64,000 nt of DNA from Litoreibacter meonggei (lineage in GTDB: Bacteria > Pseudomonadota > Alphaproteobacteria > Rhodobacterales > Rhodobacteraceae). The position numbers and the translations under genes were made by a program. Below are positions 37,602 to 46,165 of this stretch, one piece after another (the first letter of the stretch is position 1; every line of letters begins with the position of its first letter). Below the pieces are notes generated by a model. That model worked only from the letters and a program-made list of their open reading frames with translations. It ran no database searches and was not told the DNA's origin. The DNA lies in assembly GCF_003663885.1 (NCBI RefSeq), contig NZ_RCCE01000001.1, forward strand, positions 496,001 to 560,000, read 5' to 3'.

Positions 37602-38254
37602 GCAGGCACCTCATAGAACTCGTTGGGGTAAAGACGCTCCCCGTCCGGCGGCAGAGACTTTTGAAAGCCCTCACGGGCGGTGATGCGGGCGTACCAGTCG
37701 CATAGACGCGGGAAAGGTTCGATATGTGTAAAATGGCGGCCAGAATACACTGAATACCCGCAAGAAATGTCGGCTGCGGAAAAGTCGCTCTCCAACAGAT
37801 AGTCGCGATTTTGCAGCCGTCTCTCCAACGCGGCGTAGCATTTGGCGATCCGCGCCGCCTCCAGCTTCATCACGATGGGGCTGCGCATATGGTCTTCATA
37901 CAGCGCGATATGCTGTTGGGTCAGAGCGGCGCAATGCTGGGTGATAGTCTCGGCGAAATGCACCCAGACCAGCCAGTCGGCCCGCTCCGCATCGCCCGCT
38001 GCACGACCCAGCCCCGCGTCGGAGAAGGTTTCGCACAGATATTCGGTGATCGCGCCCGTTTCGAACAGCGTTTGCCCGTCGATCTCCAAAGCTGGAACGC
38101 GGCCCGAAGGGTTCAGCTTCAGATACGCCTCCGACCGCAGGTTCTTGCCGAACGGATGCACGACGATATCGAACGGCACGCCCAGCTCGTGCAGCAACCA
38201 CAGGCTGCGCATAGAGCGGGTCTGGTGCGCGTGATGCAGCGTGATCTCAGTCAT
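37598..38254 (-). CDS. glutathione S-transferase family protein
   Basis: A 218-aa cytosolic GST. The thioredoxin-like N-terminal domain has HHAHQTRSMRSLWLLHEL with the likely catalytic serine, LNPSGRVPALEIDG with the cis-proline, and FETGAITEYL for glutathione binding; the C-terminal helical domain follows from about residue 85. It overlaps liuD by 8 bases and liuE by 4, so it is translated with the leucine genes. A role on a CoA or acetoacetate-related compound is possible, but GSTs are commonly hitch-hikers in such clusters. Confidence 0.88.
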   Translation of the reverse strand: MTEITLHHAHQTRSMRSLWLLHELGVPFDIVVHPFGKNLRSEAYLKLNPSGRVPALEIDGQTLFETGAITEYLCETFSDAGLGRAAGDAERADWLVWVHFAETITQHCAALTQQHIALYEDHMRSPIVMKLEAARIAKCYAALERRLQNRDYLLESDFSAADISCGYSVYSGRHFTHIEPFPRLCDWYARITAREGFQKSLPPDGERLYPNEFYEVPA

Positions 38255-40178
38255 CGGCCTCCATCCGCACCAAGGCGGCCCCCGCCGTCACCTGATCGCC
38301 GGCGCTTGTCATGACTTCGGCAACGGTGCCGTCCGCCTCGGCCCGCAAGGCGTGTTCCATCTTCATGGCCTCCAGTACCAGCAAGCGGTCGCCCGCTTTC
38401 ACCTGCGCCCCTGCCGCCACGTCCACGACGCGTACAAGTCCCGGCATCGGTGCACGGGTGACCCCGTCGCCTGCGCCCTGAACGGCAGCCCGATCCAGCG
38501 GGTCCACTACGGTGAACGGATAGGTCTCGCCCCAGAACACAGCACCTTGGTCACCATTGCACCAAACCGAAGCGGCGGTTTTGGCGCCGTCAACGCGCCA
38601 TGTGCCGTCGGTGTGAATGATGTCATGGATGGCGTCCGCCAGCGTGACCCTGAATTGTGTGGGCGACAGCGTCTCGACCTGTGCGGTCTCGTCCTCGTCA
38701 AAGGCGAACCGAGCGGTCTGTTCGACCCCGCCCCACAGCGACACCCCTGCGAACGCAGGCACCGTGCGGTGCAACCCGAGGGTTGCGACCGCTGCCAGCG
38801 CGCGGGTTTTGGTGCAGGGCGCGGTGGCCTTGGTCAACGCCTCCAAGTCGCGCTCGATCAGTCCGGTGTCCACGTCACCCGCCGCAAACCCGGAGTGTTC
38901 CGACAGTGCCGCGAGGAAGCCGATATTGGTCACCGTCCCGCCGATCCGCGTGGCTTTCAGCGCCCGCGTCAGTTGCGCCAAAGCGGTGGCGCGGTCGGGG
39001 CCGTGCACGGTCAGCTTGGCAATCATCGGGTCGTAATGCGGGCTGATCTCGTCACCCTTCCGCACGCCGGTATCAATCCGCGCGCCGTCCGCGAAGTGCA
39101 ATTGGTGCAGTGTGCCGATGGCGGGCAGGAACCCTGCGGGGACGTCCTCGGCATAGATGCGGGCCTCGAAGGAATGACCGGTGATCGACAGGTCGTCCTG
39201 CTGCGCCGGAAGCCCCTGCCCCGACGCCACACGCAGCTGCCATTCCACCAGATCGACGCCGGTGATGGCCTCGGTCACGGGATGCTCGACCTGAAGCCGC
39301 GTGTTCATTTCCATGAAGTAGAACCGGTCCGCCTGTAGTCCGTCCGAGGCGTCCACGATGAACTCCACCGTGCCCGCGCCCGCATAGCCCACAGCTTCCG
39401 CTGCGCGCACTGCCGCCTGCCCCATGGCGTCGCGCATCTCGGGCGTCATGCCGGGGGCCGGAGCCTCCTCGATCACCTTCTGGTGGCGGCGTTGCAAGGA
39501 GCAGTCGCGCTCGAACAGATGCACGGCTTTCGTGCCGTCACCAAAGACCTGCACCTCGATATGGCGCGGGGTGGAGACGTATTTCTCGATGAGCACAGCG
39601 GCGTTGCCGAAGGCCTTTTGCGCCTCGGTCTGGGCGGCTTCCAACTCCTGCGCGAAGTCCTTGGCGGCGTTGACGCGGCGCATGCCTTTGCCACCGCCGC
39701 CAGCGACGGCTTTGATCAACACGGGGTAGCCGATTTTGTCAGCCTCGGCGGCCAGATTGTCTTGGCTCGCCTCGTGGTAGCCCGGCACCACGGGAACGCC
39801 CGCCTTGACCATCAACGCCTTGGCGGCGTCCTTCAGTCCCATGGCGCGGATCGCGTGGGCGGAGGGGCCGATGAAGGTCAGGCCCGCCTGCTCCACCGCT
39901 TCCACGAAATCGGGGTTTTCCGACAGGAAGCCATAGCCCGGATGGATCGCCTGCGCGCCTGTAGCTTTAGCCGCCGCAATGATCGCGTCGCCGCGCAGGT
40001 AGCTTTCCGCAGGGGTAGCGCCGCCAAGGGAGATAGCTTCGTCGGCCATTTCCACATGGCGGGCGTTTGCGTCCACGTCAGAATGGACCGCCACAGTGCC
40101 AACACCGAGGCGACGGCAGGTGTCGATGATCCGGCAAGCGATTTCGCCGCGATTGGCGATGAGGATTTTATTGAACAT
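38247..40178 (-). CDS. liuD: methylcrotonyl-CoA carboxylase biotin subunit (alpha)
   Basis: A 643-aa protein with biotin carboxylase, linker and biotin carrier domains. KILIANRGEIACRI opens the carboxylase domain, GGGGKGMRRV is the ATP-grasp loop, EMNTRLQVEHPVTE the catalytic region, and the biotin lysine is in EAMKMEH about 38 residues from the end. The pairing with the adjacent carboxyltransferase gene and liuE/liuC points to 3-methylcrotonyl-CoA rather than propionyl-CoA. ATG at 40178 (MFNKIL) is preferred; an ATG six bases upstream is equally in frame. Confidence 0.93.
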   Translation of the reverse strand: MFNKILIANRGEIACRIIDTCRRLGVGTVAVHSDVDANARHVEMADEAISLGGATPAESYLRGDAIIAAAKATGAQAIHPGYGFLSENPDFVEAVEQAGLTFIGPSAHAIRAMGLKDAAKALMVKAGVPVVPGYHEASQDNLAAEADKIGYPVLIKAVAGGGGKGMRRVNAAKDFAQELEAAQTEAQKAFGNAAVLIEKYVSTPRHIEVQVFGDGTKAVHLFERDCSLQRRHQKVIEEAPAPGMTPEMRDAMGQAAVRAAEAVGYAGAGTVEFIVDASDGLQADRFYFMEMNTRLQVEHPVTEAITGVDLVEWQLRVASGQGLPAQQDDLSITGHSFEARIYAEDVPAGFLPAIGTLHQLHFADGARIDTGVRKGDEISPHYDPMIAKLTVHGPDRATALAQLTRALKATRIGGTVTNIGFLAALSEHSGFAAGDVDTGLIERDLEALTKATAPCTKTRALAAVATLGLHRTVPAFAGVSLWGGVEQTARFAFDEDETAQVETLSPTQFRVTLADAIHDIIHTDGTWRVDGAKTAASVWCNGDQGAVFWGETYPFTVVDPLDRAAVQGAGDGVTRAPMPGLVRVVDVAAGAQVKAGDRLLVLEAMKMEHALRAEADGTVAEVMTSAGDQVTAGAALVRMEADD

Positions 40179-40185
40179 TACCATC

Positions 40186-40704
40186 CTACTTCGTCTCCCA
40201 TTGACCAGTGAAGCTCAGGCTCAAAGGTTGATCTTGGAACATTTTGCATCCTTGATCGCCAAACCCACACACCGTCACATAGTTTTGGTGGGCTACAAGC
40301 ATTGTGGTGCCGCAGCCCATAGGGAAGGTGGCAGCGATTTGGTCGTTTAGTTTCAACTCGTATTTTGCCCAAGGCGCTCCACCGCACATTCCTGTGGGCT
40401 TCGGCACATTTTGATAAATCCGGTGCAGCGACGCGACGCGGTTTGGCGTCAACGCGCACGAAACAATCTCGTTTGGGACGATGGGGTCGCGTAAATCTTC
40501 CGTTTGAACAAATAATCCATCACGCGAGATTGGGTGAGTTTTATTTGCGTCAAATGAAATCGGAAAAACCGTAAGTTGCCCAAGTTCTTCGTCACAACCG
40601 TAACCCACAGCAGTCCACCATTCATCGGCTAAAGACGCACTGGTTAGCAGGCACAAAATAGCTACAGTGCTTCCACCGCATCCAAATACTCGTTCCCAGA
40701 CCAT
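40186..40704 (-). CDS. exported protein of unknown function between liuB and liuD
   Basis: A 172-aa protein with an N-terminal signal peptide (about residues 1-26, ending ASLADEW) and a mature part with six cysteines, including GMCGG, GCGT, VCGFG and GCKMF, probably in disulfides. I do not recognise a family. The ATG at 40704 shares one base with the liuB stop (TGATG); a GTG just before it is also in frame. The coding stretch is less GC-rich than liuB and liuD, which may mean it was inserted into the cluster later. Confidence 0.65.
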   Translation of the reverse strand: MVWERVFGCGGSTVAILCLLTSASLADEWWTAVGYGCDEELGQLTVFPISFDANKTHPISRDGLFVQTEDLRDPIVPNEIVSCALTPNRVASLHRIYQNVPKPTGMCGGAPWAKYELKLNDQIAATFPMGCGTTMLVAHQNYVTVCGFGDQGCKMFQDQPLSLSFTGQWETK

Positions 40705-42299
40705 CACATCCGGAACACGCCGAAGCGTGTCTCCTCTATCGGGGGGGTCAGCGCGGCACGCAAAGATAACGCCAGCACGTCGCGGGCCTTGCGGGGGTCA
40801 ACTATGCCGTCGTCCCATAGCCGTGCGGAGGCGTAGAGGGGGTGGGATTGCTCCTCAAACATATCAATCGTGGGTTGCTTGAATGCGGCCTCCTCTTCGG
40901 CGGACCATGTGCCGCCCTTGCGCTCGATCCCGTCGCGTTTGACCGTTGCCAGAACGCCCGCAGCTTGCGGGCCGCCCATGACCGAAATGCGGGAGTTGGG
41001 CCAGGACCACATGAAGCGCGGCTGGTAGGCGCGGCCCGCCATACCGTAATTCCCCGCCCCGAAGGAGCCGCCGATCACCATGGTGATTTTCGGCACCGAG
41101 GTCGTTGCAACAGCGGTCACCAGCTTGGCCCCGTGCCGCGCGATGCCTTCGTTTTCATATTGGCGACCGACCATGAAGCCGGTAATATTTTGCAAGAACA
41201 CCAAAGGGATACGGCGTTGCGAGCAGAGTTCCACGAAATGCGCGCCCTTCTGGGCGGCCTCGGAGAACAGCACGCCGTTGTTGGCGATGATGCCGACCTG
41301 CATGCCGCAGATTTCCGCAAAGCCGGTGACCAAAGTCTCGCCGAAGCGCTTCTTGAACTCATCGAAGCGGGAGCCGTCAACGATCCGCGCGATGACCTCG
41401 CGGATGTCGTAGGGGGTGGTCAAGGAGGCTGGCACCACGCCGAGCAGTTCAGACGGGTCATAGGCCGGAGCCTCGCCCTGTGTCGCGCCGTCAATCCCGC
41501 CACCAATGTTCCCGACCGCCTGCCGCGCCAAAGCCAAAGCGTGCGCGTCGTCCTCGGCCAGATAATCCGCCACACCTGACAGGCGCGTGTGGACATCGCC
41601 GCCGCCCAAGTCTTCCGCCGTGACGACCTCGCCCGTTGCGGCCTTCACCAAGGGTGGGCCTGCGAGGAAGATGGTGCCCTGCTCTTTCACGATAATCGTG
41701 ACGTCGGACATGGCGGGCACGTAAGCGCCGCCTGCGGTGCAGGAGCCCATGACCACGGCGATCTGCGCGATGCCTTTGGCGGACATTCGGGCCTGATTGT
41801 AGAAGATGCGTCCGAAATGGTCGCGGTCGGGGAAGACCTCGTCCTGATTGGGCAGGTTCGCCCCGCCTGAGTCCACGAGATAGACGCAAGGCAGGTGGTT
41901 TTCCTCGGCAATCTCTTGCGCGCGCAGGTGCTTTTTCACCGTCATCGGATAGTAGGTGCCGCCCTTCACGGTGGCGTCGTTGCACACGACCATGACTTGG
42001 CGGCCCTGCACCAAGCCGATGCCCGCGATCACCCCCGCACAAGGGGCCGCGCCGTCGTAGAGGCCGTGGGCTGCGGTCGCGCCGACCTCCAGAAACGGCG
42101 AGCCGGGGTCGAGCAGGTTCGCGACACGGTCGCGGGGCAGCATTTTGCCACGGCTCTCGTGGCGCTCGCGCGGGCCTTCGCCACCGCCAAGTGCGGCATG
42201 CTGTGCCGCCTCTTGAACCACGCGCAAGGCGTCTAGATTCGCGGCTTCGTTGGCGCGGAACGCCTCGGAGCCTGCGGCGATGTTGGAGGTTAATTTCAT
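40704..42299 (-). CDS. liuB: methylcrotonyl-CoA carboxylase carboxyltransferase subunit (beta)
   Basis: A 531-aa carboxyltransferase with two crotonase-like halves that transfers the carboxyl group from biotin to 3-methylcrotonyl-CoA. [38 protein letters not shown] and the second-half [11 protein letters not shown] and [16 protein letters not shown] are the MCC-beta signature. It lies upstream of liuD with one small gene between. Length is normal (about 535). Confidence 0.95.
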   Translation of the reverse strand: MKLTSNIAAGSEAFRANEAANLDALRVVQEAAQHAALGGGEGPRERHESRGKMLPRDRVANLLDPGSPFLEVGATAAHGLYDGAAPCAGVIAGIGLVQGRQVMVVCNDATVKGGTYYPMTVKKHLRAQEIAEENHLPCVYLVDSGGANLPNQDEVFPDRDHFGRIFYNQARMSAKGIAQIAVVMGSCTAGGAYVPAMSDVTIIVKEQGTIFLAGPPLVKAATGEVVTAEDLGGGDVHTRLSGVADYLAEDDAHALALARQAVGNIGGGIDGATQGEAPAYDPSELLGVVPASLTTPYDIREVIARIVDGSRFDEFKKRFGETLVTGFAEICGMQVGIIANNGVLFSEAAQKGAHFVELCSQRRIPLVFLQNITGFMVGRQYENEGIARHGAKLVTAVATTSVPKITMVIGGSFGAGNYGMAGRAYQPRFMWSWPNSRISVMGGPQAAGVLATVKRDGIERKGGTWSAEEEAAFKQPTIDMFEEQSHPLYASARLWDDGIVDPRKARDVLALSLRAALTPPIEETRFGVFRM

Positions 42300-42330
42300 G
42301 TCATACCCTCAAGTTGCACACTGAGACACA

Positions 42331-42807
42331 TCATTCCCTGAACTCGCAATACCCCGCCTTGGAGCGCCCCTCTAGGCAGGCCGCGAACTCGCCTGATAGC
42401 CCCGCAAATTCACTGATCTCGCAACCCAGCCGCGCGCTTTCTGCGCCTTCCTGCTTGGAGGCTGCGACCTCTTGGCATTTCTGCACAACATAGCTTGTCC
42501 ACTGGCCCAGAAGGTCCAGCAATTGGGACGACCCGCTGGTGGTCACGGCATCAATAACCTCGTCTTGCAAGGTTTTCACCGTACCGGACCATTCCTCTCG
42601 CACGCCGCCAAGGCAGGTTGCATGGGCGTCGGTGCCGACCTCGTGGGACACGCAGGGCTGGAACATCAATTCCACGCATTGGGGCCATGTGGTGCCCGCC
42701 TCCATGGTTTCCAAACACGCCAGCACGAGGACTTTGTCCTGCGCGATGGTGTCTTGCGCCATGGCGGGGGTGGCAGCCAGTGCGGCGATGAGGGGGAGGT
42801 ACTTCAT
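42331..42807 (-). CDS. cysteine-rich exported protein in the liu run
   Basis: A 158-aa protein with a signal peptide (residues 1-18, ending PAMA) and a helical mature part with eight cysteines spread in pairs (ACLE, QCVE, PCVSH, TCLGG, KCQEV, GCEIS, ACLEG, YCEF). I do not recognise the family by name. It begins 10 bases after the stop of the preceding small membrane protein and ends 31 bases before liuB. Its function in the periplasm is unknown. Confidence 0.7.
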   Translation of the reverse strand: MKYLPLIAALAATPAMAQDTIAQDKVLVLACLETMEAGTTWPQCVELMFQPCVSHEVGTDAHATCLGGVREEWSGTVKTLQDEVIDAVTTSGSSQLLDLLGQWTSYVVQKCQEVAASKQEGAESARLGCEISEFAGLSGEFAACLEGRSKAGYCEFRE

Positions 42808-42817
42808 GGGCGATCCT

Positions 42818-43165
42818 TTAAGCCGCGTCGCGCGGGGCGACGGGAGTTTGCGTGGCCCAGTCGGCGGGGCCGTTTTGAGCAATCAAGCCGCCAAGGGGGC
42901 CGACGTGATATTCGTAGTGCCGTGCGGCATCAAACGGCTCCGGGCCGCAAATGACAACCATGCGTGTGGTTTTGACAAGTGCAGGGCGTGCGCGGCAGTC
43001 GGTGCGTTTGGCTGCTGGGTGGGTGTCGAGATAGCGGGCGGCGTAAGTTTCGATGATCTGCGCTTCGGTGAGTTTGAGCGTGGCGCGTTGGTATTGCGCG
43101 ACGGCGAGGATGCCGACGAGGCAGAGCAGGGCGAGACCTGCGTAGTGGAGGGGGCGGAGGGTCAT
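42818..43165 (-). CDS. small single-pass membrane protein
   Basis: A 115-aa protein with one N-terminal transmembrane helix (about 8-26) and a soluble domain with cysteines at TDCRARP and VICGPEP. The ATG at 43165 is preferred. No family is recognised. It is the first gene of the downstream part of the liu run, 260 bases after the AT-richer gap that separates it from the plus-strand gene at 43426. Confidence 0.6.
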   Translation of the reverse strand: MTLRPLHYAGLALLCLVGILAVAQYQRATLKLTEAQIIETYAARYLDTHPAAKRTDCRARPALVKTTRMVVICGPEPFDAARHYEYHVGPLGGLIAQNGPADWATQTPVAPRDAA

Positions 43166-43425
43166 TGTACGACACCATTGCAAACGCAATTATGCAACAC
43201 GACGCGCATCGAGTCCGCTTGCGTTTTCTTCCAATATTGAAGCACACCTCCAACCCGACTAAGAGATCCGAGTCTACGCAACCTATTTTCGAGGGCGACA
43301 TGTTTTTCATTTCGCACATCGCGATCCCAAAACCACCCGCACGCGCCTAATCTCGCCTGCGGGGCGATGCTCCTCACCTTTTCCATTAATAGCAGATAGG
43401 CCCGTGCATTGCGCGGGAAGTGTAG
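43166..43425. other. AT-richer gap splitting the liu gene run
   Basis: No gene is certain here. A 74-codon minus-strand frame (43162-43386) starts with ATG and ends in an ATGA overlap with the 115-aa gene, but has no ribosome-binding site and no recognisable features; its composition is lower in GC than either side. It may be a degenerate gene or a leader. Confidence 0.4.
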
Positions 43426-43821
43426 ATGTATATTCGATTTGTAATTCCTGTGCGCGACACAAGATGCCGCGCGGAGCTTGGCTTTTTCTATGGTGCCTTT
43501 AAGATTTTTGCTGACGAAAGATTCCTTGAGTGCTGGGAGCGATGTGAGTTGAGGCGTGAGATCGACTGGTTCAACGATCACCTCGATGCGCCTGATGCTG
43601 TTGCCCGTCGGTTCGGTCGCCATGGACCGCGAAGTGGCGTTTGTTGGTTCCGCGACACGGCGCAAGTCTGCATTCGTCGCGCGCGTTATGCGGGGTGGTT
43701 GATGGGCGAACTTGGGACGCCCGTTGCCGAAATAAGATCGCACAGACCCGGCCCTTTGGTTTGGGCTGATGAGCAACAAATTGTCGCGCTTGCTGGACCT
43801 CATGTGCCCCAAGCGTTTTAG
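43426..43821 (+). CDS. conserved protein of unknown function, opposite strand within the liu run
   Basis: A 131-aa cytosolic protein: MYIRFVIPVRDTRCRAELGF opening, IDWFNDHLDAP in the middle, then VCWFRDTAQ and RPGPLVWADEQQIVALAGP near the end. This order (RFVI ... DWF ... WF ... RPG .. V.E/D...V.A.P) matches small hypothetical proteins I know from other proteobacteria, so this frame, not the long antisense one, is taken as real. GGAAG precedes the ATG by 7 bases. It is convergent with liuA and breaks the strand run of the leucine cluster. Confidence 0.65.
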   Translation: MYIRFVIPVRDTRCRAELGFFYGAFKIFADERFLECWERCELRREIDWFNDHLDAPDAVARRFGRHGPRSGVCWFRDTAQVCIRRARYAGWLMGELGTPVAEIRSHRPGPLVWADEQQIVALAGPHVPQAF

Positions 43822-43835
43822 GGGGCGGTGTATTT

Positions 43836-44999
43836 TCACCCCATCGCCCCCATCAGCTCCCGACCGACAAGCATCCGCCTGATCTCGGAGGTGCCGGCAC
43901 CAATCTCCATCAGCTTGGCGTCGCGGAACAATCGCGCCACGGGAGCATCGGCCAAGAACCCTGCGCCGCCCATGGCTTGCACGGCTTGGTGGGCTTGGAC
44001 CATCGCCTGTTCGGAGGAATAGAGACAGCACGCGGCGGCATCGGCTCGCGTGATATCCCCACGGTCACAAGCGCGGCCCGCCTCGTAGACATAGGCGCGG
44101 GCGGAGTTCATCGCCGTATACATATCCGCGATCTTGCCCTGCATCAGCTGGAACGAGCCGATGGGTTGGCCGAACTGCTTACGCTCGGCCATGTAGGGCA
44201 TGACCTCGTCCAGACAGGCGGCCATGATGCCGGTGCCGATGCCCGCCAGAACCACGCGTTCATAGTCGAGGCCGGACATCAGGACGCGCACGCCGCGCCC
44301 CTCCTCGCCCAGCACGTTCTCGAACGGGACTTCCACGTCGTCGAAGATCAGCTCTGCGGTGTTGGAGCCGCGCATACCAAGCTTGTCGAAATGTGGGGAG
44401 GTGGAGAAGCCTTTCATCGACTTCTCGATAATGAAGGCGGTGATGCCTTTGGGGCCAGCCTCGGGGTCGGTCTTGGCGTAGACCACCAAGGTGGAGGCGT
44501 CGGGGCCGTTGGTGATCCAGTATTTGTTGCCGGACAGACGGTAGTGGTCGTTGCGCTTTTCCGCCTTAAGGGACATGGACACTACGTCGGAGCCTGCGCC
44601 CGCTTCGGACATTGCCAAGGCGCCGACATGCTCGCCGGACATGAGGCCGGGGAGGTATTTCGCTTTCTGCTCTGGCGTTCCGTTCAGCTTGATCTGGTTC
44701 ACGCAGAGGTTGGAATGAGCGCCGTAAGACAGCGACACGGAGGCGGAGGCGCGGGCGATTTCTTCGACCGCGATCACATGGGCAAGATAGCTCATGCCGG
44801 AGCCGCCGTCTTCCTCGGGGACGGTGATGCCCAGAAGGCCAAGCTCACCCATTTCGGTCCAGAGATGCGCTGGGAATTCGTTGGTGGCGTCAATCTCGGC
44901 GGCCAAGGGCTTGACGCGCTCTTGCGCCCAGCGATGGATCATATCGCGCAGCGCGTTAACATCCTCACCCAAATCGAATTTCATCGAAGCGTTAAACAT
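43836..44999 (-). CDS. liuA: isovaleryl-CoA dehydrogenase
   Basis: A 387-aa FAD-dependent acyl-CoA dehydrogenase that oxidises isovaleryl-CoA to 3-methylcrotonyl-CoA. [19 protein letters not shown] and YWITNG (FAD site), [13 protein letters not shown] with the glutamate placed as in isovaleryl-CoA dehydrogenases, and QAMGGAGF near the end support the call. The ATG at 44999 follows GGGAG. It heads the leucine cluster and has a clear promoter with an operator-like palindrome directly upstream. Confidence 0.93.
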   Translation of the reverse strand: MFNASMKFDLGEDVNALRDMIHRWAQERVKPLAAEIDATNEFPAHLWTEMGELGLLGITVPEEDGGSGMSYLAHVIAVEEIARASASVSLSYGAHSNLCVNQIKLNGTPEQKAKYLPGLMSGEHVGALAMSEAGAGSDVVSMSLKAEKRNDHYRLSGNKYWITNGPDASTLVVYAKTDPEAGPKGITAFIIEKSMKGFSTSPHFDKLGMRGSNTAELIFDDVEVPFENVLGEEGRGVRVLMSGLDYERVVLAGIGTGIMAACLDEVMPYMAERKQFGQPIGSFQLMQGKIADMYTAMNSARAYVYEAGRACDRGDITRADAAACCLYSSEQAMVQAHQAVQAMGGAGFLADAPVARLFRDAKLMEIGAGTSEIRRMLVGRELMGAMG

Positions 45000-45015
45000 G
45001 CCGATTCTCCCGTTA

Positions 45016-45031
45016 TTGAACGCGCGTTCAA
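45016..45031. promoter_or_regulatory. perfect 16-bp palindrome over the liuA transcription start
   Basis: TTGAACGCGCGTTCAA begins one base after the -10 box of the liuA promoter, so it covers the expected start of transcription. The form suits a dimeric repressor, for example of the TetR family that often controls acyl-CoA genes. The regulator gene is not in the window and the pairing is inference. Confidence 0.65.
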
Positions 45032-45060
45032 ATAATAGCCACAGCTCTCTCACGGGTCAA
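45032..45060 (-). promoter_or_regulatory. sigma70 promoter of liuA
   Basis: On the minus strand TTGACC (45060-45055), a 17-base spacer and TATTAT (45037-45032) form a close match to the housekeeping consensus. It is the best promoter seen in the window. The leader to the ATG at 44999 is about 25 bases. Confidence 0.75.
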
Positions 45061-45140
45061 CAGCGGCCATACGCAGCAAAAAATTAACCCGCCGTAAAGG
45101 GGAAAGAAAGACAATAAGCCCCTCTAAACAAAGGGAGGAA

Positions 45141-45156
45141 TTGCCAATTGTGGCAA
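45141..45156. promoter_or_regulatory. inverted repeat upstream of the papain-like gene
   Basis: TTGCCA-ATTG-TGGCAA, 6-bp perfect arms with a 4-base centre, six bases before the next palindrome. It could be a regulator site for the gene at 45296 or for liuA on the other side. Confidence 0.4.
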
Positions 45157-45162
45157 CAATAA

Positions 45163-45178
45163 GTAAGGAATTCCTTAC
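45163..45178. promoter_or_regulatory. perfect 16-bp palindrome upstream of the papain-like gene
   Basis: GTAAGGAATTCCTTAC reads the same on both strands. It lies 117 bases before the ATG at 45296. Its half site TTCCTTAC recurs at 3799-3806 before the Hint gene. Confidence 0.45.
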
Positions 45179-45295
45179 CTTCCGCGTACCCTACGTACCG
45201 TAACCCATTGCCAAATCAGCATTTACCTTGCGTTGGAAGCTGATTCTGCCCCATTTTCGTCATATTACAGAACCCGTCAAACTGAGTTATCAAAA

Positions 45296-46165
45296 ATGAT
45301 CTATCTAGCCTTCTATAGGGGAGAGGGTCGGCCGTTAAGCGATACGCTCGTCAAGTGGGTCACCCGCTCCGAGTTCTCGCATTGTGAGTTGTTAGTGAGT
45401 TCCCGACCGCCCAAAACCGGCGAAACCCACCGTTGCGTTACCGCTCAAGGTAAGAACGGCGGCGTCTGCGTGCGCGACCTGCACTTCCGTGAGGGAGCTT
45501 ACGAATTTGTGCAAGTGCCTTGGGCACCACATGACACGTTCGAACGCGCTGCCAGCCACACCGGACGCGGCTATGACTACTGGGGCCTGCTGATGAGCCA
45601 GTTCATCAACCTGCGCCGCCATGTCGAAGACCGTTGGTTCTGTTCCAAGCTGTGCGCGCAAGCACTCGGGCTGTCGGAGGCGCACACCTATGCGCCCGGC
45701 GACCTGAAACGGATCGTTGAAGAGCATAACCGCGTGTACCGCATGGCCCATATGGCCGCGAGCCACGCGGCACCCGCGCATGGTGTGTCCACAGAGTTGC
45801 CTGCCACATCGCCAGCGCCCGCCAACCAGCCGGGCTATCCGGCAACCGGTCTGTCCGCGTTAGCCCGCCAAGGCCGCGCGGCCCTGCAAGGCGCGGGCCT
45901 CGCTTTGAATAATGCGTGCAATCAACTCGCAGTCGTCGACGGAGAAGGTCAAAGGCAGGCGCATGTCCAGCAAGCCGGACAAAATCTCGTCCGTCCGCGC
46001 CAAGGCCTGCGGCCGCGCGTATCGCCAGCTGTCATAGCGCGAGGTGAAGGCTTTGGGTTCGGCCGCGCCGAACCACTTAAGCTCCACGCCGCGGGCGGCG
46101 CAGCGGGAGGTAAACTCCTCAACTTCAATCCCCGTGGCGTCCGGCAAGCGGAACTGGATGGATGA
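45296..46165 (+). CDS. permuted papain-fold (YiiX/NlpC-P60-like) enzyme with antisense-overlapping tail
   Basis: The first about 150 residues form a small hydrolase-like domain: MIYLAFYRGEGRPLSDTLVKW, FSHCELLV with the candidate catalytic His, GYDYWGLL, and WFCSKLCAQALGL with the candidate catalytic Cys. This matches permuted NlpC/P60-type proteins known from phages and Roseobacters, usually about 150-190 aa. The frame continues to 289 aa, but from 45860 on it runs antisense to the end of the DegT gene and shows no domain, so the true tail may be shorter or frameshifted. ATG at 45296 is used; the upstream 21 codons lack support. Substrate unknown. Confidence 0.7.
   Translation: MIYLAFYRGEGRPLSDTLVKWVTRSEFSHCELLVSSRPPKTGETHRCVTAQGKNGGVCVRDLHFREGAYEFVQVPWAPHDTFERAASHTGRGYDYWGLLMSQFINLRRHVEDRWFCSKLCAQALGLSEAHTYAPGDLKRIVEEHNRVYRMAHMAASHAAPAHGVSTELPATSPAPANQPGYPATGLSALARQGRAALQGAGLALNNACNQLAVVDGEGQRQAHVQQAGQNLVRPRQGLRPRVSPAVIARGEGFGFGRAEPLKLHAAGGAAGGKLLNFNPRGVRQAELDG

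Noticed and set aside
43162-44031. 289-codon minus-strand frame over liuA's end and the plus-strand gene
   Set aside because: Most of it lies antisense to the conserved 131-aa protein and in a different frame of liuA; only the last 74 codons could stand alone and they lack a ribosome-binding site.
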